This document shows positions 16,135 to 24,899 of a stretch of DNA of 64,000 bases, in pieces. Positions within the stretch are counted from its first letter, which is position 1. The number at the start of each line of letters is the position of its first letter. The notes under the pieces were generated by a model, which was not told the DNA's origin, ran no database searches, and saw nothing but the letters and a program-made list of their open reading frames with translations. A program made the translations under genes and the position numbers. This DNA comes from Aureimonas altamirensis (GTDB taxonomy: Bacteria > Pseudomonadota > Alphaproteobacteria > Rhizobiales > Rhizobiaceae): positions 161,746-225,745 of the forward strand of contig NZ_BBWQ01000012.1 of assembly GCF_001463885.1 (NCBI RefSeq). The letters are read 5' to 3'.

Positions 16135-17602
16135 GACGCTTCCTTTGCTGGAGGGTAATGCTGATCATCTTCAGTTCGGTCATCGCCTCCATCGTGTATC
16201 GGCCGCCCAGCCGACCGATACCGCTTTTCGTGCCGGAGCCACCCCCGAACGGCAGGTGGATCTCCCACCAGGTGCTGCCTGCATTGACGTTGACGATACC
16301 GGCTGGGATAGCCTTTGCCATCTCCGCGCCCTTGGCGATATCGGCGGTGAAGACGCCGACAGACAGCCCGTATTCGCTATCGAGGGCAAGTTTCAGCGCC
16401 TCCTCTTGCGTATCGTAGGCCAGCACCGGAACGACAGGTCCGAAAGTTTCCTCACGGTTGATCTCCATGTCGGGGGTCACGTCCCGAACCACGGTCGGCT
16501 CGAAGAACAGGGCGCTGCCAAGGTCGGGGCGCGGCTTGCCGCCATGCAAAAGCTTTGCGCCGTTGGCGACGGCGTCTTCGACATGCTCGCGCACCTTGGC
16601 CGCAACCTTGGCGTTGTTGAGTGGACCCATCGTAGTACCCTGGTGGAACGGATCGCCTAGAACGTGCCGTGCGGCATGCTCCACCAGCCGCTCGCACAGT
16701 GGATCGACGACGGAGCGGTGAGCCAGTACCCGGCCCGTTGCCGCGCAAACCTGCCCCGCATTGAAGAAGGCGCCGCCCGCTGCAGCAGCTGCCGCCGCGT
16801 CCAGATCGGCATCCTCGAAGACGACGACCGGGCCGTTGCCGCCGAGTTCCAGTAGCATCGGCTTGCCGGCCCCGCGCTCCGCGATCCGCTTGCCGGTCGC
16901 GGCGCTGCCGGTAAAGCCGATAGCCACAACGCCAGGATGCGTTACGACCGCGTCCCCGGCGACGGCGCCCTCACCCATCACGAGGTTGATGACCCCAGCC
17001 GGCAGCCCGGCCTCCGCGATAGCCTCCATCAGCGCGACGGCGACGAGAGAGGTAGAGGGAGCCGGCACCCAGACGATGCTGTTGCCCGTCGCGATGCCGG
17101 GCGCCAGATACTCCACCGGTATCTTGACCGGGAAGTTCCAGGGGGTGATGACACCGTAGACGCCCCGTGGCTGGCGAATGGTCATAACCAGCTTGGTCGG
17201 GTCTTCGGCGGGCAGTGTTTCCCCGCCCATCTGCTTGACCAACTCGGCCGCAAGGCGAAAGCCGTCCGCCGCCTTGCCGACTTCGCCCATGGCCTCGGCA
17301 AGGACCTTGCCCTGTTCGGCCGATAGCACCCGGGCAATCTCCTCGCGATGCGCATCGATGGCCGCGCCGATCGCGACGCACAGTGCGGCCCTGGCAAAGA
17401 CGGGCGTCGCCGCCCAGCCGGCAGACGCGTCGGATGCCGCGCGCACGGCAGCGTCCACCGTCACCGGGCTGGATTTCGGTAGGCGCGCGATCTCCTCGCC
17501 GGTGGCGGGGTTTACCACCGGCATCGTTTCCGCTTCCGCCAGCCACTCCCCGCCGATGAAATTGGCCGGCTCGCGCCGCGCCCCGATCGATCCGTCCATC
17601 AT
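15956..17602 (-). CDS. NAD(P)-dependent aldehyde dehydrogenase with run-on C-terminus
   Basis: A class-I aldehyde dehydrogenase fold: GVYGVITPWNFPVKIP (cofactor site), FTGSAATGKRI, the catalytic glutamate in LELGGNGPVVVF and the catalytic cysteine in FFNAGQVCAATGR, and ETFGPVVPV. It probably oxidises a (semi)aldehyde to the acid. The ATG at 17602 has an AGGGAGAG ribosome binding site; an alternative ATG at 17620 overlaps the upstream stop. The family usually ends soon after MEAMTELKMISI (about 16150), but here the frame runs about 60 codons further, 179 bases into the subunit-3 gene, in unrelated sequence. A small indel near the normal stop is likely; with it the end would again be an ATGA overlap. 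Confidence 0.88.
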   Translation of the reverse strand: MMDGSIGARREPANFIGGEWLAEAETMPVVNPATGEEIARLPKSSPVTVDAAVRAASDASAGWAATPVFARAALCVAIGAAIDAHREEIARVLSAEQGKVLAEAMGEVGKAADGFRLAAELVKQMGGETLPAEDPTKLVMTIRQPRGVYGVITPWNFPVKIPVEYLAPGIATGNSIVWVPAPSTSLVAVALMEAIAEAGLPAGVINLVMGEGAVAGDAVVTHPGVVAIGFTGSAATGKRIAERGAGKPMLLELGGNGPVVVFEDADLDAAAAAAAGGAFFNAGQVCAATGRVLAHRSVVDPLCERLVEHAARHVLGDPFHQGTTMGPLNNAKVAAKVREHVEDAVANGAKLLHGGKPRPDLGSALFFEPTVVRDVTPDMEINREETFGPVVPVLAYDTQEEALKLALDSEYGLSVGVFTADIAKGAEMAKAIPAGIVNVNAGSTWWEIHLPFGGGSGTKSGIGRLGGRYTMEAMTELKMISITLQQRKRHERRDPGAGAPEYSDGRPRQGAADTGAGGRTHPRRQHLALGLGSGCAWAGGPPRNGGMV

Positions 17603-17616
17603 CCTGTCTCTCCCTG

Positions 17617-18543
17617 TCATTCTGCCGCGGCCGCGAGCGCCTTTCCGGCACCGCGATCCACTTCGCGTCCCGCCAGCACCAGCCCCGCCGCGAAAAGACG
17701 CTGGTTCGCCACGACGACTTCGCCGCGCACATCCTCCAGCGGGAAGCGCCCATCGCGCAGTTCCAGCACCGACGCATCCCCCGGCGCACCCACCGCGAAG
17801 TTGCCCAGTTCCGGTCGTTGCAGCGCTTTGGCGGCATTGACGGTAGAGGCGGCGATGACCTCTCCGATCGGAATGCCGAGAGCCAGGAACCTCGACAGCG
17901 TCGTCACCTGGTCGTAGGCGGGGCCGGTGATGCACAGCGAGTGAACATCCGAGGATATCGTGTCGGGGAGAAAACCCTCTGCCAGCATGGCGCGGGCCAT
18001 GCGCCACGAGAAAGAGCCCATGCCGTGCCCGATGTCGAACAGCACACCGCGCTCCCGCGCCGCCAGGATTGCGGGCTTCACCTTGCCCTTGCCGTCGATC
18101 GGCGCATTGGGGAACGGGCGGTAGCAATGGGTGAGCACGTCGCCCTTGCGCAGCTTTGAGACGACGTCTTCGTACGATGGCGGCGGCTCGTCGATATGGG
18201 CCATCAGCGGCAAACCGGTTTCGTCGGCCACTTGAAGAGCGACGTCCAGCGGCTGGATGCCCGCCGGGCCCGAGGCATGGCGGCCGACGCGCACCTTCAC
18301 GCCGATGATGACGTCGCGGTTCGCCTCGATCACCTCCACCGCCTCGCGGCCGGCCAGAAGCCGGATATCATGGCCCTCGCCCAGCATGATGTTCTTGGCG
18401 AAACCGTAGATGCCGGCAAACGAAACATGCAGATAAACCAGGATGCGCACTTCGCTGCGCTCGATAACATGCTTGCGGAAGCCCGCTCCGAATGATGCCC
18501 TTCGGCAATGACTTGGGTGAGACTGGCGTGATCTCCGGGACAA
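17617..18543 (-). pseudogene. Amidohydrolase/deacetylase family metallohydrolase, 5'-truncated
   Basis: From about 18500 down to the stop at 17617 the frame encodes the C-terminal two thirds of a dihydroorotase-like amidohydrolase. Visible landmarks are IGVKVRVGRHASG (with the metal-bridging lysine), LPLMAHIDEPPPSYEDV, VLTHCYRPFPNAP and SSDVHSLCITGP, with metal ligands HID, HC and DVH. The N-terminal third with the first HxH metal ligands is missing. The first about 14 codons do not look like the family, and the sequence changes near 18500, a probable deletion or insertion breakpoint. Without the HxH the enzyme should be inactive. Its stop overlaps an ATG of the aldehyde dehydrogenase gene by ATGA, so it was the first gene of that operon. 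Confidence 0.78.
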
Positions 18544-18713
18544 CCGCCATGGTAACGCTACGATAAATCGTCTTATGCAAGGTGCGAACTTGGCCGCTTT
18601 TCTTCGCTGCTACCCCGGAGAGTTAGAGGCGCTCGTTGATACGTCGGGACGCGCCTAGTTTTCGCTGCTTCAGTTAATAACGACCTGACACCAGCGACAT
18701 TCGGCCCTCATAA

Positions 18714-20543
18714 TTAGAGGGTGAATGGCAGAAGGACCGGTACGAGTAGGATCGTTACGAGCAGCGCGACCATCGTAAACGGCACTCCGACCTTTACGAA
18801 GTCGCCAAACCGGTAGTTGCCAGGACCCACCACAAGGGTATTTACCGGGGATGACACCGGCGTCATGAAGGCTGCGGAGGCCGCCAAGGCCACTGTCATG
18901 GCGAGTGGGTAGGGTGAGACGTCGAGCGCGCTGGCCAGCGCTATTGCAATGGGTGCCATCAGTACCGCAGTGGCTGTATTGGAAATGAAGAGTCCCAGCG
19001 CCGCAGTCAGAACAAACAGCGTTGCCAGCACTGCACGAGGCGAGGCCCCGCCCACCATGTCCAGCAGCCAGTTGGCCACGATATCCACCCCACCTGTCTG
19101 CTGGAGGGCAATCGAAAACGGCAGCATGCCAACGATAAGGATAAGCGTTTGCCAGTGAACGGAGCGATAGGCTGCGTTCATTTCGATGCAACCAAACAGG
19201 CCGAACAGTAGGCAACCAAGGAGAGCAGCGACGACATTGGGTACGATGCCCGAAGCCATGAGCGCAACTGTGATGAGTAGGATGATGGCGGCGTGGGGAG
19301 CGCGATGGGAGGCGGGCGCCACATCTTCCATCTCTATGGGCGTGTTGAGTAAGATTAGCTGCTCCGCACCCTGAGGCACGCGAGAGATCGCTCGCCAAGG
19401 ACCGATCACCAGTATCGTATCGCCGGTCTGAAGTATGATGTCGGTAACGGGCGCATCAACCGCCTCTTGCCCACGGCGAATACCGACCGCGACAAGGTCC
19501 GTCATGCTGCGCAATCGCCCATCAACGATCGTCTTGCCGATAAGACGTGAGTCCGGCGACACTAACAGTTCGGCCAAACCGATCTCTTGTGAGCGGTCGC
19601 CAAAATAAGTGTTGCCGAGCGCGAGCCGGTCAAGACCATACCGATCGGCGACATCGTCTATCCGAAGGTTTGGAGAGCAAGCGTCGATCAACATTATGTC
19701 GCCGGCTTCGATACGGCTCTCGGCCGTGGGGCGCATTAACCGCCGCCCAAAGCGGGAGGCACGTTCGATCGCGATGATATTGATGCCATCGCTGCCCCGC
19801 AGATCGAATGCACTGAGAAGCTTGCCGACGAGAGGGGAACCTAGCCGAACGGAAAGTCTGTGCTCTCTGCCCTCCAATCCGTAGGCTCTGGCGAAGTGAC
19901 CGAGCGTCGGGCGCATCACCATATCCGATAGTCCCCCGGTTCGACCCAGGAACTGCTTCGCAATCAGCATATAGAGGATGGCTAGTGCAAGCAGTGGTAG
20001 GCCAAAAGGCGTGAATGCGAAAAAGCTGAAGCCTTCGAACCCGTTGCGCACAAGTTCACCATGAACGACGAGGTTCGGAGCGGTGGCGACGAGGGTCATC
20101 ATACCGCTTAAGAGCGCCGCGACCGACAGCGGCATCATGAGCCGCCCCGCCGGGATTGATGCGTTGCGTGTGATCCGCAATACGATTGGGATGAAGATTG
20201 CCACGACACCTGTCGAACTCATGAACGACCCAATGCCGGCGACCACGATCATCAAAAGCACGATAAGGCGGGCCTCGCTACGTCCTGCTTTGCCTACCAA
20301 CCAGTCACCGAGACGCTGTGCGATGCCTGTCCGAACAAGCGCCTCGCCGACCACGAAGAGAGCAGCTATCAGCACGATGTTCGGGTCGGCGAAGCCGGCC
20401 AGTGCGTCATCAATGCCGATCACACCGGTAAGCGGCAGGGCGACGATCATGATCAGCGCCACGACATCCATCCGCGGACGCCCCAAGGCGAACATGACAA
20501 TGGCGGCCATCAGCAGAAGGAGAACAATTGCAAGGTCGGTCAT
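18714..20543 (-). CDS. SLC13 family permease with RCK_C (TrkA-C) domains
   Basis: A 609-residue inner-membrane transporter of the divalent anion:Na+ symporter superfamily. Two membrane halves (about residues 1-190 and 400-609) flank a cytoplasmic insert with two TrkA-C-like domains (SVRLGSPLVGKLLSAFDLRG; ISPDSRLIGKTIVDGRLR-like second copy). The C-terminal half has SNTATAVLMAPIAIALA and FMTPVSSPVNTLVVGPGNYR, the family anion-site motifs. Such bacterial proteins move sulfate, tungstate, arsenite-like or dicarboxylate anions; the substrate here is open. It stands alone, with remnants upstream and the truncated amidohydrolase downstream. Confidence 0.92.
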   Translation of the reverse strand: MTDLAIVLLLLMAAIVMFALGRPRMDVVALIMIVALPLTGVIGIDDALAGFADPNIVLIAALFVVGEALVRTGIAQRLGDWLVGKAGRSEARLIVLLMIVVAGIGSFMSSTGVVAIFIPIVLRITRNASIPAGRLMMPLSVAALLSGMMTLVATAPNLVVHGELVRNGFEGFSFFAFTPFGLPLLALAILYMLIAKQFLGRTGGLSDMVMRPTLGHFARAYGLEGREHRLSVRLGSPLVGKLLSAFDLRGSDGINIIAIERASRFGRRLMRPTAESRIEAGDIMLIDACSPNLRIDDVADRYGLDRLALGNTYFGDRSQEIGLAELLVSPDSRLIGKTIVDGRLRSMTDLVAVGIRRGQEAVDAPVTDIILQTGDTILVIGPWRAISRVPQGAEQLILLNTPIEMEDVAPASHRAPHAAIILLITVALMASGIVPNVVAALLGCLLFGLFGCIEMNAAYRSVHWQTLILIVGMLPFSIALQQTGGVDIVANWLLDMVGGASPRAVLATLFVLTAALGLFISNTATAVLMAPIAIALASALDVSPYPLAMTVALAASAAFMTPVSSPVNTLVVGPGNYRFGDFVKVGVPFTMVALLVTILLVPVLLPFTL

Positions 20544-20833
20544 GCGTGAGACCTACCCCAACCGACTTAGAATCCCAAGGCTACCGGAGGTCGGCGCCGA
20601 ACTGCTTTCCGGCGCTTCTGCAGGTGCGCTGTTTGGCAATCGGTTTCGCGGGCGGATGGGGCCGGAGCACTAGGCAAGGAGATTGGATCGCGCTTCAGCG
20701 ACTTGAACTGCTGGGGGCCTCTTAGCTAATTCCGCAAAAGCCTTGCCGAACAAGACTGTGCCAGGCAATTAATAGCGCTGAATTTGAGCAGGCGACGCCT
20801 TCGTTCAATCCAGTGCGACGACCGCGAGAATCC
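20544..20833. other. Intergenic region, no recognisable gene
   Basis: About 290 bases upstream of the SLC13 permease. It should carry the permease promoter on the minus strand. No coding family or clear dyad was seen. Confidence 0.4.
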
Positions 20834-21337
20834 ATGAAGAAGCCACCGAAGCCTTTCATCGTTGCGCACAAGCGCCGGGCACGACACGTTACGGTTGCAC
20901 CAACCTCAATCTGGTCCAACCAGACTGGCCGTAAGATGCGCGGCCTGCTCAAAGAGGAGATGGCCAGCGAACAGGGTTCAAACTGTATAATGGAAAGCGC
21001 TTCGGCCACGTCCCAACCGAGGCAAGCGCCGAACCCTACTAAATCGACAGCTCGCATTCTCGAACTGCAGCCAAAGGTCAACGCGATTGAAGCAGATGCT
21101 GTCTCTGAAACTGAATTGGTCGAGCGTAAAACAGCAATCGAGACACCAGCTGCAACTGCGATCGAGAATTTGGCTTCGGACGACTTCGCGAAAATTGCCG
21201 AGACTGCCGGGGGCCCCGAAGCCACAATCGGTAGCTTAAGCGTAAAGCCCAGCTACTGTGAGCGCCGACGAGCGTTACGCAAGGCGATTCCTCTGGGTAA
21301 ACGCTGGAAACGCCATCTGCCTCTGCATGGTACCTGA
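20834..21337 (+). CDS. Conserved hypothetical basic-ended protein of rhizobial mobile DNA type
   Basis: A 167-residue protein beginning MKKPPKPFIVAHKRRARH and ending near GKRWKRHLP, with a variable low-complexity middle part. I recall similar small proteins with basic ends and a closing RWKR(R/H)LP from rhizobial plasmids and islands, usually near transposase genes; no function is known. The ATG at 20834 places the basic motif at the N-terminus; another in-frame start lies 21 bases upstream. IS remnants follow downstream, which fits a mobile-DNA origin. Confidence that it is expressed is moderate. Confidence 0.55.
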   Translation: MKKPPKPFIVAHKRRARHVTVAPTSIWSNQTGRKMRGLLKEEMASEQGSNCIMESASATSQPRQAPNPTKSTARILELQPKVNAIEADAVSETELVERKTAIETPAATAIENLASDDFAKIAETAGGPEATIGSLSVKPSYCERRRALRKAIPLGKRWKRHLPLHGT

Positions 21338-21502
21338 CTTGCTGAGGCGCTTTCGCCGGAGCCCAGCCGCCTTTGCGCAGTTGTCTCGTCCGCGACATGG
21401 CCTTTGCACCGGCTCAGCTCGCTGATGTACTGCCGGTTTCTTGAACACCGCGATAAGGTGTTTGACGAAACTGGATAGCGGGAATGGGAGGGTTGTTCAG
21501 CC

Positions 21503-21784
21503 GTGAGTTCGAGCTTGAAGCAGCGCGATGAAGGATTGGGCCGTTTGTTTGCGCACGCGGTCCGGGATCTGAATTTGCACGAGAGTGTGCTGCGCAAATG
21601 GATCCCTGACCATCGTCGCCTGAGGCGGTCGCCTGCTACTCGATTGGTTCCCAGCTTTGGTCGGCCGGATGGACCAGGCCGCGCAGCGAATGAACTGTCC
21701 ACGCTGTTCACGGATCGCTTCCCGCGCATGGTGCAAATGGGCGAAGGCCTCGATTGGCCTATGCGGGTTAGCTTGCTGAGGTGA
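21503..21784 (+). pseudogene. IS3-family transposase OrfA remnant
   Basis: A short frame contains GRLFAHAVRDLNLHESVLRK followed by WI, which matches the helix-turn-helix of IS3-family OrfA proteins (the usual form is ...ARDLNLHESVLRKW...). The N-terminal part is missing, the continuation after the HTH is scrambled, and no OrfB with a DDE motif follows. It is a small, decayed insertion-sequence fragment; terminal inverted repeats were not found. Confidence 0.65.
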
Positions 21785-22102
21785 TCGGTCGCGTCGAATA
21801 GGCTGGGTCGGCTAGCTTGCCTGTGTTTTTGCGGCCTACCCTCTCGACCTCGATCCGACCTCCCTGCCTTCACCCGTACGAACAGGTTCTCGTTGGCAGT
21901 ATTATGTGGGGCGCGAATGCGACGAACGCGGCAAAGCTAAACCCCGCTCCAGTGCGTCCTATCGCCCCCTTCATAGACATCACATGCTTCCGTGGATTTG
22001 TTCGGAAATCTGCAAAGCTAAGTGCTGTCGCTTTCAATCCATCCGACAATTGACGGCAAAATGAAATTCATCCTAATTTTCTAATCCTGTGGGAGGAAGG
22101 GG
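21785..22102. other. Intergenic region, no recognisable gene
   Basis: About 320 bases between the IS fragment and the MarR gene. It ends with a strong GGGAGGAAGGGG ribosome binding site directly before the ATG at 22103. Nothing else is recognised. Confidence 0.4.
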
Positions 22103-22570
22103 ATGGACGAAAGAAGTTATCAGCTCAAGCCAGGGCCGCCACCGGCTTCCATCCAGTCGATGCTGATTTTATCAAAGGTGACGAGGCTCTACGTTGGCCT
22201 GAAGCTAAAAGCTTTAAAATTGGACAACGGACAGGATGAGTTGCTGATCGCACTTCATTCAATCGGATCAACGACTGTATCGCAGATCGCCGATTTGATT
22301 CACGTTAGACCGTCGACCGTCTCGAAATCGATCGACCGGTTAGAGGCGAAGGGACTGGTACAAAGGCACCGGAACGAAATTGATGGACGCGTAAGGGTAG
22401 TGAGGCTAACTGAGGATGGTCACGCTCTCGCGCTACGCATTCAGGCGCTCTACATGGAAATTGATCGCGAGTTAGATCTAGACAAGGCGATAGGACTGAA
22501 AGGTGATGCACTGCACACCATTCAAACCCTGCTTGACCGCATCTGTAAGAAGCTTCGACGAATACGATAG
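22103..22570 (+). CDS. MarR family transcriptional regulator
   Basis: A 155-residue winged-helix regulator. The recognition helix region is TVSQIADLIHVRPSTVSKSI (about residues 58-77) and the wing is NEIDGRVRVVRLTEDG, the standard MarR pattern, flanked by dimerisation helices. MarR proteins are homodimers that repress genes and leave DNA on binding phenolic or oxidising ligands. The start at 22103 is supported by a strong ribosome binding site. No target gene is obvious: the Fic gene downstream is convergent and IS debris lies upstream. The ligand is unknown. Confidence 0.9.
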   Translation: MDERSYQLKPGPPPASIQSMLILSKVTRLYVGLKLKALKLDNGQDELLIALHSIGSTTVSQIADLIHVRPSTVSKSIDRLEAKGLVQRHRNEIDGRVRVVRLTEDGHALALRIQALYMEIDRELDLDKAIGLKGDALHTIQTLLDRICKKLRRIR

Positions 22571-22858
22571 CAGCATGGCAAGCGGGCGGCGCCACATCCC
22601 TCGCAGGGATGGCCGCAAAGTATGTTTGAATCGTGGGCTAGCTCTCACTCTTACTTGCGTCCAGAGCAAGTAAAGATGGCTGCAGGCTTCCCTGTCCCGC
22701 TCTCGCGTAGTCTAACGCCATCATTTCTAGCGGAGGTAGCGATGGAAACGCAACGGCGGAACAGATCGCGCAAAGATGCTGCGCTTTTTACGGTGGTTGC
22801 CTGACGTTGCGGCCTGCATCGCACCAACCTGCCGATACGCAAACTCAAGAGCGCATAT
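22571..22858. other. Convergent intergenic region
   Basis: Nearly 290 bases between the convergent MarR and Fic genes. No gene or clear terminator hairpin recognised. Confidence 0.35.
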
Positions 22859-24409
22859 CTATGCCGACCACCCGTGCTGTTGATCGGCATAAAGCGCTTC
22901 GATCCTTGTGATCTCATCCTCCGTCAGTGCCGCGAATTCCTTATCCCGTGCTCGCCTTGAGAGCTTGCCGCCGTTCTGGTGCAAGAAGCGGAAAAAAAGA
23001 TCGAGCAGACGATCCGGCATATCGATCATGAGCGACACGCTGGCCTTGAACCCATCATAGGCTTTCAGAAACCTGGCCTCCTCCGGCAGATCGACATCGA
23101 TCGTCCGCGTCACGCATTGGAACAGAAACTCTGCATGCGGTGTGGCATCGAAATAGCGGTAGAAATCCGTGGTGTCGTTCAGCACTTCGACATTGCCACG
23201 GTCGGTCGGCCTCCAGCGGACATGAGGCAGCAGGCGTCGCGAGTAGCTTTCGAGGATGCGGCGATATTCGTCGATACGATCAAGGATGACGGCTGAGACG
23301 GGAAAGACCAACCCGGGCGGATTGAACCCTCGCTCGGCGAGCACGTGATGGATGAGATAGCGGTGCAAGCGACCGTTCCCGTCCTCGAAAGGATGGATAT
23401 AGACAAATCCGAAAGCGAGCGCAGCAGCAGCGAGGACCGGATCGAGATGCCTCGCGGCCCCTTTGTCGAAAGCAGCCAATCCATCGGTCAGGTCCGGCAG
23501 GTCCTCATGGCGGGCGCTAATATGGTCTGGGATCGGTGCGCCGCTCATGCGGTCATGCTCGCCAACGAACCCACCTTCCTGACGCAGGCCAAGATGAACA
23601 AAGCGGGCATCGCCGATAACGATGCGCTGCAATCGCTCCAGTTCCCTGCGGTCCACCGGACGGCGTCCTGCCTCCGCGATAGCCTGGCCCCAACGCTGAA
23701 TGCGATCTGGGGGCGGGTCTTCGCCCTCGATCTGGAAACTGGATCGGGAGTCCTTGAGCAGGAGAAAGGCGGCGGTGCGCGCCAAAAGGTCCGCCGGAAC
23801 ATCGGCGATCACCCGGCGAGCTTCCTCTGCGAGATCCCGGGCCACGAAGGCGTCCAGTTCCGACGTGCGGAAGATCATCGGACACCAGGCACGTGTCCCG
23901 GGCAGATTGTTCTTCACCCGGTGACGTGAAGAGGTCTCACCCTGCGATGCCCATTGCTGTTCGGGATCGACGACGAGGGCATAGGTGCCACGGGGGGCGT
24001 TGGGCAGATCGAGCCGCTCGTCGAGCAGCCATTCGTAGAGGAACCAAAGCCGACGCGCATAGGATCCGGTCGGAGCCGCGCGAACGATCTCGGCGATGGC
24101 TTCGGGCCCTGTCGCGCGAAAGAGCCTTTTCAGAACGGCAAGATCCAGCCCCTCGTAGCGCAACGCAAAGGTCAAGTGGCCGATCAGATTGGCTTCGGGC
24201 GCATGGCGGGGCGTATAAAGTTTCCATCTCTCGGCCTGATAAATCCTGTGGCGGGGGCCGATCGCAGAGAGGGTAAAGGGGATTGGCACTGACAGGTCGA
24301 AGGCGTCGATCAGGGCGGCATAGCCGACTGGCAGAGCCATCTCCGGTAACCAGCGGCCGTGAATGACGCTAACGGGTCCTGAAAAGGGATTCTTCTGTCC
24401 TTGCTCCAC
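22859..24409 (-). CDS. Fic family protein, predicted AMPylase with own inhibitory motif
   Basis: A 516-residue Fic-domain enzyme. The active-site motif HPFEDGNGRLHR (about residues 339-350) is complete, including the catalytic His, the Mg2+-binding acidic residue and the GNGR anion loop, so transfer of AMP to a protein hydroxyl is expected. SFQIEG near residues 223-228 fits the (S/T)xxxE(G/N) inhibitory motif, in which the Glu blocks ATP orientation. The enzyme is therefore class II, self-inhibited, and needs no separate antitoxin. The start is GTG 24409; the nearest upstream ATG is out of frame. It is a single-gene unit next to mobile-DNA debris. The target protein is unknown. Confidence 0.92.
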   Translation of the reverse strand: MEQGQKNPFSGPVSVIHGRWLPEMALPVGYAALIDAFDLSVPIPFTLSAIGPRHRIYQAERWKLYTPRHAPEANLIGHLTFALRYEGLDLAVLKRLFRATGPEAIAEIVRAAPTGSYARRLWFLYEWLLDERLDLPNAPRGTYALVVDPEQQWASQGETSSRHRVKNNLPGTRAWCPMIFRTSELDAFVARDLAEEARRVIADVPADLLARTAAFLLLKDSRSSFQIEGEDPPPDRIQRWGQAIAEAGRRPVDRRELERLQRIVIGDARFVHLGLRQEGGFVGEHDRMSGAPIPDHISARHEDLPDLTDGLAAFDKGAARHLDPVLAAAALAFGFVYIHPFEDGNGRLHRYLIHHVLAERGFNPPGLVFPVSAVILDRIDEYRRILESYSRRLLPHVRWRPTDRGNVEVLNDTTDFYRYFDATPHAEFLFQCVTRTIDVDLPEEARFLKAYDGFKASVSLMIDMPDRLLDLFFRFLHQNGGKLSRRARDKEFAALTEDEITRIEALYADQQHGWSA

Positions 24410-24899
24410 GCTCTGCAGTGCTCATGTTTGAAATGCCGTACTGATAAGAGCATTGCCTGAAAAGCGGTTACGTGCAACGAATTTTGGTTTTCAGGACCTG
24501 CAAGGGTGAATTTCGATACTTTCCTGATAAGATAAGTACGCCCAGCCTATGCCGATGCGGGCAAACAAAATCACACTATGACACTATTTCAACAAAGGGA
24601 AAGAATCCTAATTAACGAAGGCTCTTACGCAATCTCTCTTAAATTAGCTCATCGCTTTTGGTCGATTCAACCACAGCGCAGCAAGTAGGTTCGCCATCAT
24701 TCCGAACAAATTAAATGCTATAAAACATAACTCAAAGTTCAATTCCTTCTGTATCGACCATTCTCGCACGACCGGTTTGGGGCCAAGTCCGGACTGTCCG
24801 GTTTCGGCGAGGAATTTGCGTAAGCTGACTTGCAGCATCCGACACCCTTGCGGCCGTTGGCAAGCGGGCTTTTGTTAAATCGTGAGCGGACGTTCCGTA
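24410..24899. other. AT-rich intergenic region with a junction motif
   Basis: About 490 bases between the 5' end of the Fic gene and the 3' end of dmeF, clearly more AT-rich than the genes around it. It holds the Fic promoter region and, at 24791, the GGACTGTCCGGTTTC motif. A 64-codon minus-strand frame (24644-24838) has one hydrophobic stretch but no other support. Confidence 0.45.
24791..24805 (+). repeat. GGACTGTCCGGTTTC motif before the metal-resistance block
   Basis: GGACTGTCCGGTTTC, preceded by CC, so that CCGGAC and GTCCGG form a 6-base dyad around one T. Same family as 12759, 26460 and 26521. It may be an end of a transposable or repeated element. Confidence 0.45.

Noticed and set aside
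21338..22102. Complete IS3 element
   Set aside because: Only an OrfA helix-turn-helix fragment is readable; OrfB, DDE motif and terminal repeats are missing.
24644..24838. A 64-codon minus-strand frame with one hydrophobic stretch
   Set aside because: It overlaps the GGACTGTCCGG repeat, lacks a ribosome binding site and family.
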